From Pycnococcus provasolii (taxonomy: Eukaryota; Chlorophyta; Pseudoscourfieldiophyceae; Pseudoscourfieldiales; Pycnococcaceae), in assembly GCA_938743325.2 (NCBI GenBank), contig OW568872.1, positions 620,001 to 684,000 on the forward strand: a DNA stretch of 64,000 nucleotides. Direction: 5' to 3'. Below the pieces are notes generated by a model. That model saw only the letters and a list, made by a program, of their open reading frames with translations, had not been told where the DNA came from and searched no databases. Made by a program: the position numbers and the translations under genes. Below are positions 1 to 9,002 of this stretch, piece by piece. Numbering within the stretch: the stretch's first letter is position 1; each line of letters starts with the position of its first letter.

Positions 1-1426
1 ATGCAAGCATACCCCACGGCTTTGGTCGCGTGCCAAGCGGATCGAACGGGCCAATACACTTTAAGTCGTTTTTCAATGTCCAGTCCTCTGGCAACTTTGG
101 ATGGCCGTGCTTCGCCGACGCATGCGTCGGACACGATCCTAACGAGAAGGCGCTGAGTTTATTAGCCACTCCATCCGTATCGGTTGCCGACGCCTTGCCG
201 CCATCTTCGGCGAGGTCGCTGGCCTCAATGCTAGAGATCATACCGGATTTTCCGTCGGCACGGCGTGGCGGCGCGGCGAGGTACGGCATCACTGGATCAG
301 TTTCCTCGACACCATCCCAGAAGAATCGTTCCACAATGCATGTGTCGCGTCGCTTCATCGCCGCGCGAAGCTGTAAATTGGTCAAACGGAACAATGCCGA
401 ATCCGCATCCTTTGCAGCGCGCTCGAGCGCTTCATTTTCGACACGGTGACCTCTCACAGAATCAGTCACCGCCTCGAGTTCAGCCTCGGCAGTCTGGCAT
501 CGGTGCTTCACATGCGTCTCGCATCTGTCGAGCGCGTTCTTGCGCGAGATTGCGTCCGCCGTGGCCGTGGCGCCCTTGGTGCGCAGCGCATCAGCCTGCC
601 GACTCCAAACGTCCATGCATCGCTCCCAGAAGAGCTTGTTGCTCTCAACCGTCAGATCCTTCTTCGCGCGATGAATGCAGTCCGACGCGTCGGCATCCTC
701 CGGAACGCCAAAGTCAATATTCGTGTCGTTTACTACAACCACGTCCTTGAACACGTCCTCAAAGCGCGTGAAGTCCTCGCGCATTTCCTGCGCACGCAGA
801 TCGGCGCGCGCGCCGACTCCCTGCCGCAACGTCACGGCCTCGACGTGCTCCTCAAGCTGCTTTCTTGTTGTGTTGTAAAGCCGTTCGAAGTGCAGTGCTC
901 TGTGAGCCCAGTACCTCATAAGTTCGGAAGGAGCTTCCGTGCCGTCGGGCACCTTCAAGTCATCGATGGCTGTGTCGTTCGTCATTCGTGGATTTAGTAC
1001 CCAGTCACTTTTGATGTTCCCATTCTCGTCCATAAACGGATAAAGCTCCTCCCCCTTCATGCTACTATTGCGGAGATTGAACGGCTTGACTACCGCCACG
1101 ACACTCTTCGCCTCAAGCTTTGGCTTGCCGTCGTCGTGTGAGTGTTCCGACGAAGTGGAGTGGCCGCCACACGACATGAGCGCACGGTCCAAACCAAGCG
1201 CACCTGCCAAGCCTTTCGTGGCGTCTCCGACGACGACGGAGAGTGCCACGAGCAGTGCAATGGCCAACGGCAGGCTGATCAGCAGCGCGGTTCTGTTTCT
1301 CCTAGTTGCAGCGGCGAGCCGGCCGACCATCGCGAGTTCGTCATCCGTCGCCGTCGCAAGCATTCTCGTTCTGTCCATCGGCCGACTCCGGCCTCCTGCG
1401 CCCAAGCTGTCGTTGTCGTCGTACAT
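1..1426 (-). CDS. Membrane-anchored coiled-coil protein, cut by left window edge
   Basis: The minus strand stays open for 475 codons from an ATG at 1426 to the window edge, so the C-terminus is missing. An in-frame TAA lies four codons upstream of this ATG, which fixes the start. The N-terminus is short and charged. One hydrophobic segment follows at about residues 49-66 (ALLISLPLAIALLVALSVVV), giving a type II membrane topology. The rest is hydrophilic with several Asn-x-Ser/Thr sites (NSS, NDT, NTT) and scattered cysteines, and residues about 170-360 are rich in Glu, Arg and Ala with coiled-coil character. I recognise no family. It is divergent from the gene starting at 1723, with about 300 bp between starts. 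A lumenal or extracellular C-terminal domain, perhaps Golgi, is an inference only. Confidence 0.65.
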   Translation of the reverse strand, partial: MYDDNDSLGAGGRSRPMDRTRMLATATDDELAMVGRLAAATRRNRTALLISLPLAIALLVALSVVVGDATKGLAGALGLDRALMSCGGHSTSSEHSHDDGKPKLEAKSVVAVVKPFNLRNSSMKGEELYPFMDENGNIKSDWVLNPRMTNDTAIDDLKVPDGTEAPSELMRYWAHRALHFERLYNTTRKQLEEHVEAVTLRQGVGARADLRAQEMREDFTRFEDVFKDVVVVNDTNIDFGVPEDADASDCIHRAKKDLTVESNKLFWERCMDVWSRQADALRTKGATATADAISRKNALDRCETHVKHRCQTAEAELEAVTDSVRGHRVENEALERAAKDADSALFRLTNLQLRAAMKRRDTCIVERFFWDGVEETDPVMPYLAAPPRRADGKSGMISSIEASDLAEDGGKASATDTDGVANKLSAFSLGSCPTHASAKHGHPKLPEDWTLKNDLKCIGPFDPLGTRPKPWGMLA

Positions 1427-1722
1427 ACCGCCCACACCTTAACGCCCCTCCCTAGAGGGTGATGGGAGTGGACGCGATCGCACTCGGGGGAGGGGAGGAC
1501 CTGACGGGAGGGCTGAAACGGGGGGGCATGTGGGAATGGTCGGGGATGTTGGTCGGGGTTCCTTGCAATTTCTTGACATGCACCACCCCAACCCCGAATA
1601 CCAATGAAAAAGATTTCTCCGGAGTTTCCGGAGCCGGACGGTTCTTTTCCGCGTCGAGGCTTTCGCACCGATCGCTTGTTGCCTTGTTACTCCCACTCGG
1701 ATCACACGCTGACACTCGACTC

Positions 1723-3114
1723 ATGGCGTTTGTGAAAACCACTGGCAGCATGCGACTACACATGCGGCTACCACAACTACCTACGCCGAAGACTGCAAGA
1801 ACAGGACACAGATGCGGATACGTAACGAAGCGCCGTGTCGCTCCACCTCGATCACGACGGTACGACCAGCAAAGGTGGCCACGACGTATGTACGACTCGC
1901 AAATGTGGCGTGCGAACGTCTTCCCGCTCGACGTCTCCGACGCCTTGGGAATCACGAACGCACAGTATGAGCAGGTTGAAGGCGCGCTTTTCGGCGCGTC
2001 GCTCTTTCCCTACCTCGTGTTCCTCGGATTCCTCGGACGCGAAGAGACGCGAGCACCGGTGGATGTCAACTACGGGTTCCAGTTCCTGCTCATCTTCGTC
2101 TTCGGAACCATCCCCTGTGGAATTTACTGCAAAACGCAACTCGACGACATACTCGCGAATTTGGACTGGCTGCACGGAAGTGCCGAGAGCCTTCTGACAG
2201 TTACAAACCTTATCATCCTCATCGGAGCGCGCAGGGCGTTGGCCGAGCGCGTTAGACTACCTGATCCGAAGGCATACACATCCACGTCTGGAGACGCCGA
2301 CTCTGAGGATGCGACGCTTGACAATAGGCCCGCCGACGTGCTCCGCACCGCCGTCGTAACCGTTGTTGGCATGGCGGCGCTGTCGTACGCCGCAGAGACA
2401 ACGACGAACGCGATGGCTGCCGCGCACCACACGTCCGCCACGTTTGACGGCGATATCTCCTTTGATGAGCTCGTCGGAACGTGGCGTGAGCTTGCCGTCT
2501 ACGTGAGCTCGTACGTTGAACCGCACACGGAACCGGCCAACGCGCTCAGCCTTGCTACGTGGAGCATACATGTCAGCAGCTTAGTGGAGTGGCTCGCATC
2601 TATGGAACTCCTCTGGTACTGGGCTGATATCTCGGGCAACCCGCGATGGAAAGGGCTTACGTGGGGCATGGTGCCGTGCCACGCCAGCGGACTTGCAGCC
2701 TGCACGTTTCATTTGTTCTACAACGATCCTCGGCTGAGTGCTATCGTTGCGGCTCAAGCTGCACTCACCGTAATTGGGAATGCGACGTGTGGCCTCGCCG
2801 CATATAGAATTTGGGCGTACGCTAAAGACGCTGACGACGCGCTCACGCCGGCGCAGCTTTCGCCTAAGCAGCTTGCACGATTGCGAGAAAAGACGGTCGT
2901 TTATCCCGAGCCCGTTTTTCTCTTCCAGCTCACCTTTGTCACGATTCTTACCAGCGCTAGCATTAAGTACGGGTCATTGTACGCCGACGTTCTCTTTGCG
3001 GATGGAACGGGCGGTGAAGGCAGCGCGTCGTCTCATTTAGCGCTTGCCTTCATGTGCGTGATGCTGCCGACAGCACTGAATGTGCAAAAGTGGAAATTGC
3101 GGAGTGAATTGTAA
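1723..3114 (+). CDS. Plastid membrane protein fusing DUF3593 and DUF2499 (Ycf49-like)
   Basis: The protein has 463 residues from the ATG at 1723; the frame is open further upstream but lacks a convincing earlier start. Residues 1-60 are Arg/Thr/Ser-rich with few acidic residues, as in a plastid transit peptide. Residues about 85-165 match DUF3593, with the SLFPYLVFLGFL stretch followed by VFGTIPCGIY. Residues about 273-365 match DUF2499/Ycf49, with LATWSIHVSSLVEW, GNPRWKGLTWGM and the HLFYND block. A hydrophobic helix near 207-225 lies between the domains. Ycf49 was first named from algal plastid genomes and is conserved in cyanobacteria and plants. Its function is not established to my knowledge; both domains are associated with oxygenic phototrophs. 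The fusion in one chain is the unusual point. Confidence 0.88.
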   Translation: MAFVKTTGSMRLHMRLPQLPTPKTARTGHRCGYVTKRRVAPPRSRRYDQQRWPRRMYDSQMWRANVFPLDVSDALGITNAQYEQVEGALFGASLFPYLVFLGFLGREETRAPVDVNYGFQFLLIFVFGTIPCGIYCKTQLDDILANLDWLHGSAESLLTVTNLIILIGARRALAERVRLPDPKAYTSTSGDADSEDATLDNRPADVLRTAVVTVVGMAALSYAAETTTNAMAAAHHTSATFDGDISFDELVGTWRELAVYVSSYVEPHTEPANALSLATWSIHVSSLVEWLASMELLWYWADISGNPRWKGLTWGMVPCHASGLAACTFHLFYNDPRLSAIVAAQAALTVIGNATCGLAAYRIWAYAKDADDALTPAQLSPKQLARLREKTVVYPEPVFLFQLTFVTILTSASIKYGSLYADVLFADGTGGEGSASSHLALAFMCVMLPTALNVQKWKLRSEL

Positions 3115-3144
3115 TATGAGTGGTTTTAAAAGAGACATCTAACT

Positions 3145-6100
3145 TTACAAGCGCGCACTTGCACGCACCTCGAAGGAGGAATCTAGCCACGAACGCATAG
3201 CCGCGCGCAACTCGGCGTATGAGAGGTCCGACGGAGCGCATGGCTTGCACACTCTCTGATGGTCAACATCAGACAGTGTCACGAGATGGCCAAAGCCAGG
3301 ATACGCGCTCTCCTCCGCCACGACGATTCCCTTGAGACTGATTCCCGCACTTGGCCACACCTCAACGAGGGGCATGCGCTTTCCTTCCGAGAAGCTTAGG
3401 ACGCCAAGCGGTGCTCCGTCACTGCCGTGAAGATTGCGCAAGCATTCGTTGAGATCAGCCTCGTATCGCTCCTTGCGTCGCTCGCGAATTTTCGAAACAA
3501 GCATCGACGGGCGGAGTACTGGTCGTGCGAGAACGCCGACATCAGCAAGCCAGGAGCCAAAGTGCGGCGTCGAGTAAAACGCCACGCCGCATGCTCGATC
3601 GCGTAGAAGTGCGGCATAGATTCCCGCAGCGTCTCCCGACCAGACTTCGGACTTGGTGGGTGTGGTGTCCGTTGTGTCCGATGGTTGCGGCCGACGGCGC
3701 GCCCCAAGCGCTGCATCTTCGGCGCTCATGGATCCTTCGAGCATTCCAATCGACAGCATCTGCTTAATCACGATGCCACCCATCGAATGAGCAACGAAGA
3801 TTACAGGCCGCCCATCAGCACCCACTTGGGCATCGTGCAATGCGCGGAGCAAACGTGCGGCGACAAGGTCGAGTGGCAGGCTGTCGCCCGACCACGCACT
3901 TACCGGCGCGTAGTACGATGCAGATAGCAGCCTCAGGCCACCTCCATGGGGGGGAAGGCTACAAATTTGCGCCGATGACGTGAGCGAGCTGGCGTCCGCA
4001 CGCACACCAATGTCCGGACGATTCAACCACAGCGGCCAAAGGTCCTTTGCTTCCTGGTATCTTCGCGGAGAAGACCCTATGCGCCATGTGCTGAAGCCTC
4101 CACCGCGCAGACCGTGCACAAACACAACATCAGCATCTGGTGGGCGTGGAGAGTGCTTGTTATCGGACCTGCTATGCCATGCAAGTGCATCGAAGTGTGG
4201 TGCGCGAGCGTCGAGCAAGTGTAGGCCGTCTCGATACGTGGGACGTGGCGTCACATGCACGCGACCGTCCCAAGCTTCGGCGTTCAGCAGAGCACGCTTC
4301 GCATGACTCGCAAGCTTGGAATCCTCCTGTGCCACGACGCTTTCGGCGAGCCATCTACGCAAGCGCGGTGCGGCGTCCAGGCTGGGTGCGCCGAACGGAT
4401 GCGCCAGCAGCACCGCACACAATCGCGCCGCCTGCCTCCTGCTTTCGAGGGACGTGAGAAGCAGACTCGGGCGCTCTTTGACCTCCGCGATCGCTGCAAC
4501 ACCGACAGGATCATCCGCAGGCGGTGCTGCGATCGCGGCATCATTCTCCACATCCATGCGCGCCAGGCTCGAGAGCAGTGCGAGTGCCCCTCCATGTCGA
4601 AGGTATGTGCTCGCTGCGTCGTCGCTGGCAGCCACTCGTGACGTGAGCTTGAGGGCGAGTGCGAAATGTCCAGCTGCTTGCTCCATAACACTCCTTGGAG
4701 GCTGCTCAGGCTCTGCATCCATCTGCGCGTCGTTGGCGGCCGACGAAGTCTTAGCAGATTTTATCTCAGCGGAGGCATTCGCGCCGCCACTCGACGCGCC
4801 AATAGAAGAGCGCCATCGGCTCAACATGCGCACTGGAGCACCGGGCGATGTTGTGAGAGACTCCGCCGCCATGCGCCGTGCCTCGTCAGAGAGCTTCAAG
4901 GCTGTGCTAAGCCCCTTCAATGCCGAAGAACGCTCAGGTGCGAGCAGAAGCTCAAGCGTTTTCGACTCGCCATTGCCCGAGGCTTCGACAGCCGCCGCAC
5001 TTTGCGGCGATGAGGACGCAACGTAAACGCCACAAACTTCCTCCGTGAGCCCGGCGAGCCACGCCATCGCAGCACATGAGCGTACGACACCTGCGTGTGG
5101 CGGCGCGCACAGAGCTTCAAGTCCATAGCGGCAAAATGACAATGCCGAGTTGTGCGCATCGCGAGTTGCGACATCCAGCGAGTTCACGTCGCGCGCGGCG
5201 CGAACAGACTCTTCGCGTATCCACCGCACGAGCGTTGGGACGACCCATCCGAGCGCATCCGATGGTGTGAGTGCACCAGGGGCCGCCGCCAGACTTGCAG
5301 CTGCTGAGGCGAGAGCAGCACGGCGCTCGAGCATGATGCGAAGCGGTGGTGTTGGCACTGATGCACCCTCGTGCTGTGAAGGCGGTGGGTGGCGGGATGG
5401 CGGCGGGGTTGACACCTTCGACGAGCCATTATCCCGAGAGAGCGATCTCCGTAGACGTTCTGTTAGAGCAGGTCGCTTCTTCTGCGTTCCCGTTGCAAAC
5501 TCGTCAAAGACGTCCAATTGTGATGTGGACACAAGCGTAGTCGTTGGGGCTGATGAGCTGCCAATCTTCACTCCATCGCTGAGATGACGGAGAACAGCAG
5601 CGGCGTTGTTCCGCTGCGCAGCCTCAGCCGCCGAAGGCCCACCAAGGCGCACAACACGTGCTAGGGCGTGTAGACTTGTATTGATCGCCGTTGGGTCGCC
5701 GACAACGTGCGCATCGGCAGCCATCAGCAGCAATGGTCCAACAAAGATTGCAGGTGCTCCTGCACTCTCCTGCACACCGTCGCCGAATTCTGTGAGAATG
5801 CGCGCAGCATGAGCCATAGCCTGCGCAGCAGGAGTACGCGAGTCAAATGCTGACGGGTCACTGGAACCACCAGAAACTAGCGTTGAAAGAGCCGGTGTGA
5901 GACGCGCGTCGGTAAGCGCGGCGCGTGCGATGCGCGTGCTCGTCGCGTCACCTCCACCACCGGCGGCTCGTCGGAAACGCTCCGCCAACACCGCGGCGGC
6001 TAGCGGCGCAGCACCTCCCGCGTCCGTGAGAGCATCCACGATTGCTGTCGCCTCATCGTTCGCGTAAGACGCGATGCGGCGCGACTCGGCGGCGCTGTCC

Positions 6101-6675
6101 CAGGGCAGGCGTGAGGCGGCGTCGCGCGCCACAGCAGCTGACGCTTCGCAGAGCGTGAGCGCTCCGTCTTCGCGCCGAGTCTCACAGCTTGCCGCGACAA
6201 GCAAGCGAGCAACGGATCGTGGGCGAGCCATTATCGCTGTGGCACCTTCTGGCGTGCTGATGAGATGTCCAAGAGCACGCGCCGCCGCGGCACTGCCGTC
6301 GCCTGGAACGGCAGGTCCTTGCTCCGCCGCATGTGCTAGCAGCCAGTCGAGCAGTGGCCCATGCGCTGCGAGCGACGCGGCGCGCCCAGAGTTTGAAGTC
6401 AGGTCACCCAGGACGCTCGCGACTGCGTGGCTCCAGCTCCAGCTCGCTTGGCTCGCGGCTGCTCTGCGATTCGTGTCGTCAGCTTCCGGCGGGGTGGAAG
6501 AAAGTGCGGCTGCGAGCGCGCGCGTGAGTGCTGCCGTCGCCTCCACCGCTGCACCTGGCCTCGGTCTTCTCCGCTCGTCACCGTTGGTCGCCACGTACCA
6601 ACCGCACGTTCCGACGACGCTTCCTGCAAGAGCACCCATCGCAAGCGACCGCCATGACGCCGCTCTCGGCGCCAT
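3145..6675 (-). CDS. SERAC1: SERAC1-like alpha/beta hydrolase with long helical N-terminal region
   Basis: The first ATG of this frame is at 6675 and gives 1176 residues. The N-terminus (ASWRSLAMGALAGSVVGTCG) looks like a membrane anchor or mitochondrial signal. Residues about 30-800 are Ala-rich and helical, consistent with armadillo-like repeats. The hydrolase domain starts near residue 849 with DVVFVHGLRGGG. It has the nucleophile in AHSMGGIVIKQML (Ser about 964), the STPHFGSW block and a C-terminal DHQRVCKP motif typical of SERAC1. Animal SERAC1 acts in phosphatidylglycerol remodelling and cholesterol trafficking at ER-mitochondria contacts; plants have ARM-repeat relatives with this hydrolase. 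The algal substrate is unknown. The 3' end lies 30 bp from the convergent gene ending at 3114. Confidence 0.87.
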   Translation of the reverse strand: MAPRAASWRSLAMGALAGSVVGTCGWYVATNGDERRRPRPGAAVEATAALTRALAAALSSTPPEADDTNRRAAASQASWSWSHAVASVLGDLTSNSGRAASLAAHGPLLDWLLAHAAEQGPAVPGDGSAAAARALGHLISTPEGATAIMARPRSVARLLVAASCETRREDGALTLCEASAAVARDAASRLPWDSAAESRRIASYANDEATAIVDALTDAGGAAPLAAAVLAERFRRAAGGGGDATSTRIARAALTDARLTPALSTLVSGGSSDPSAFDSRTPAAQAMAHAARILTEFGDGVQESAGAPAIFVGPLLLMAADAHVVGDPTAINTSLHALARVVRLGGPSAAEAAQRNNAAAVLRHLSDGVKIGSSSAPTTTLVSTSQLDVFDEFATGTQKKRPALTERLRRSLSRDNGSSKVSTPPPSRHPPPSQHEGASVPTPPLRIMLERRAALASAAASLAAAPGALTPSDALGWVVPTLVRWIREESVRAARDVNSLDVATRDAHNSALSFCRYGLEALCAPPHAGVVRSCAAMAWLAGLTEEVCGVYVASSSPQSAAAVEASGNGESKTLELLLAPERSSALKGLSTALKLSDEARRMAAESLTTSPGAPVRMLSRWRSSIGASSGGANASAEIKSAKTSSAANDAQMDAEPEQPPRSVMEQAAGHFALALKLTSRVAASDDAASTYLRHGGALALLSSLARMDVENDAAIAAPPADDPVGVAAIAEVKERPSLLLTSLESRRQAARLCAVLLAHPFGAPSLDAAPRLRRWLAESVVAQEDSKLASHAKRALLNAEAWDGRVHVTPRPTYRDGLHLLDARAPHFDALAWHSRSDNKHSPRPPDADVVFVHGLRGGGFSTWRIGSSPRRYQEAKDLWPLWLNRPDIGVRADASSLTSSAQICSLPPHGGGLRLLSASYYAPVSAWSGDSLPLDLVAARLLRALHDAQVGADGRPVIFVAHSMGGIVIKQMLSIGMLEGSMSAEDAALGARRRPQPSDTTDTTPTKSEVWSGDAAGIYAALLRDRACGVAFYSTPHFGSWLADVGVLARPVLRPSMLVSKIRERRKERYEADLNECLRNLHGSDGAPLGVLSFSEGKRMPLVEVWPSAGISLKGIVVAEESAYPGFGHLVTLSDVDHQRVCKPCAPSDLSYAELRAAMRSWLDSSFEVRASARL

Positions 6676-6942
6676 ACGGCTAAATGAGGGGCAGTTTGGT
6701 TGAGAGTGCCTGCGTGGCGGAAAAGGAGAAGCGACGAAACGAACCCCTAAACACACTCCCCGAATTCAAAAACGTATGATCAGGACACCTGATCAGGACC
6801 CGTAGCGGATAATTGGACATCCTTTCTTTTCTGACGCCATCGTACATGGCCTATGGTTACTGTTTGAACAAATTAAAACAAATAGAGGTAAGGCATGAGT
6901 GCACGCACGCCTCGAAGAATGAATATTGGTTCCATGGATGCA

Positions 6943-8277
6943 TTAGCCTAAAAGACAGCGAAAGAAACGGCCACGTGCTTGCACCGGTGCGCCCACGTCA
7001 ACGACGACCGCCGTGATGTCGTCGGGTGTCTTCCCCTGATATCCGCGCTGGCCCTTCGCGGTGCTTGTTAAGCGTTTAACCGCATCACAAGGACGGGTGC
7101 AGCGACTGACCAAATCGCCTGCGCGTGTCGATGAAATCACGTCCCACACCCCATCCGAACAGACAATGAAGCGAGCCGCAGATTCTCTTGCGACAAAGAA
7201 CGAGCTCACATCTGGATCACAAATCACGCCTCGCGCAGCAAAAGTGTCACCGATCGAGCGTGTCATATTCATGCTCGCCCCACCCACGCTGCTGTAAATA
7301 CGGAGATTGCTCATTCTCCTACCCGTTTCTTTTTCAGCATAGTAGCCGACGAAGCTGACTGGGTACTTCAGCAACTGTTGCGATTTCGAGGCGCTCGGTT
7401 TCGGTTTCTTTTGCTGTCGTGATGGGCTTTCAACGTTTTCCGCCGCTAAGATGGCCAATTTCGCGTACTGCGCACCGTGATGAGAGCCTTCTCTTGAGCT
7501 CGTCTCTCCGTCAGAAGTTTCTATGGCACTCGTCTCCACCATGTTGAGAAACCCTTGATCAGGCTTCACGATCACGTCGTTCCCGTCATCCTCGCTCATA
7601 CGATTTTGGGTTGATCCATTCTGGTTTATTTCGTTTTTGGAGTGTATTTTCTCAAGCGACGGGCCGTGTCTGCTCTCAGCAGTTGTGCCATACAAGTCTG
7701 CAATGCGTTTAAGCTCCGAGTCATTTTTCATATTGTGATCGGTCGTGACGTCACGTGTCTCTCCAGCCTGGTGTATCACACCACGGCTGTCTCCGACCCA
7801 ATACGCCTTAACGTGCGTGCCTGTTCGCCCGCGCTTCATGAAGAGAACGGTGGCGGTAGAGCCGCCGCAACGATGAATTGTCTTGGACGTTTTATCCAGC
7901 TGTTGGAAGGCTGTGCACACGGCACTGTCAAGAGCCGGTGCAACGACATGCTCAGAATTTACGTTTTCCCACGGGTCACTTATTTCGGCATCATCACCGT
8001 CACGCTCATTATTGCCCATCGAACTGACGTTTTGTTTGCGCAGAGCTACTTCCACTTGAATCAATAATTCATAAAGCAGAAGTTCAGAAATCGCCGCTCC
8101 ACCGTGACCATCAAAAACACCCACCACTGCGTCGCAGCACAGCGCGGCAGCTTCCGCACCCACCCAAACTGCGCAGCGGTCCTCAGCCTTCTTTGTGTTA
8201 AGCTGACATAATGCAGCGTTTATGCCGTGGGCATCAGGCGTAGACTCCAGCGAGCTCTCAACAACATTCCCACTCAT
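6943..8277 (-). CDS. PP2C-family protein serine/threonine phosphatase
   Basis: The protein has 444 residues from the ATG at 8277. The metal-dependent PP2C motifs appear in order: GVFDGHGGAA at residues 53-62, CGGSTATVLF, WVGDSRGVI, NMTRSIGD, a CDPDV block and FIVCSDGVWDVIS near the C-terminus. The Asp residues of DGHGG, SDGVWD and the terminal DDIT would bind Mg/Mn. A poorly conserved, polar insert of roughly 110 residues separates the TTDHNM and YPVSFVGYY regions. No signal peptide or membrane segment is seen, so a soluble cytosolic or nuclear enzyme is likely. The family dephosphorylates phospho-Ser/Thr in stress and cell-cycle signalling; the subfamily is not clear. The gene is divergent from the membrane-protein gene at 9003. 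Confidence 0.93.
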   Translation of the reverse strand: MSGNVVESSLESTPDAHGINAALCQLNTKKAEDRCAVWVGAEAAALCCDAVVGVFDGHGGAAISELLLYELLIQVEVALRKQNVSSMGNNERDGDDAEISDPWENVNSEHVVAPALDSAVCTAFQQLDKTSKTIHRCGGSTATVLFMKRGRTGTHVKAYWVGDSRGVIHQAGETRDVTTDHNMKNDSELKRIADLYGTTAESRHGPSLEKIHSKNEINQNGSTQNRMSEDDGNDVIVKPDQGFLNMVETSAIETSDGETSSREGSHHGAQYAKLAILAAENVESPSRQQKKPKPSASKSQQLLKYPVSFVGYYAEKETGRRMSNLRIYSSVGGASMNMTRSIGDTFAARGVICDPDVSSFFVARESAARFIVCSDGVWDVISSTRAGDLVSRCTRPCDAVKRLTSTAKGQRGYQGKTPDDITAVVVDVGAPVQARGRFFRCLLG

Positions 8278-9002
8278 TCTCGCTTCTCTCGCCAGCCACG
8301 ACTTTTTCGTGCAAGGCGAACGTTTTTCTCAAGGAAGTCTGCAGCCGCCTTTACATAGGACGTTGGCGGCCACTGCTTAAGTGAAAGAGTGGAAGACGAC
8401 TTAAGGCCAACGTTGGTTGGGTTGGGTCGAGATCACTGAGAGGGACTTTGGATAGACGGCGACGCGCTCCTGTGCTCTTTTTGCAGGGGAGCGGTGGGAA
8501 AGGCACGGGGAGAAAGCAAGGGGGATGCATAGTCTAACGTGATAGAAGGGAAAGTGGCCAAAGACGACGTCTGGCATCTGGTTGTGACCAAAGCGGCAAA
8601 GCGAGACACATGGCGACAGATGAGACCAGAGGGACCAATGAGGGCATCGCACACCGGCATCGCACGCCAACCGGAATCGTACGACGTACACGATCAGAGT
8701 TCATACAGTTTTTCATGCACGCGGTGCGGTGCGTCGTTCATCTGAGCTCTGGTCTAAAATTCCCATCTGCCCATCATCGATCGATCCGTGCATTCGAATG
8801 TCTTACTTTACCATCCTAGCTAGCGATCAAATGAGTGCCCAGCCGTGGTAACAGCCCGATGATCGTTGGTAGACTACGATAGACTATCAAAGGAGCACTT
8901 GACCACTCTCCTCGCTCGCCCGATGCCCTTCCCCTCCTCCACACCAGTCGTTGGCCTCGACACTTCAACGTTAGACTTGCACCTCGACTTGCGGCGCACC
9001 AC
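8278..9002. promoter_or_regulatory. Divergent intergenic region between PP2C and membrane-protein genes
   Basis: These 725 bp separate two divergent start codons and must hold both promoters. Short open frames on both strands show no family resemblance and no coherent composition. I see no telomere-like motif and no clear TATA box here. Confidence 0.5.
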
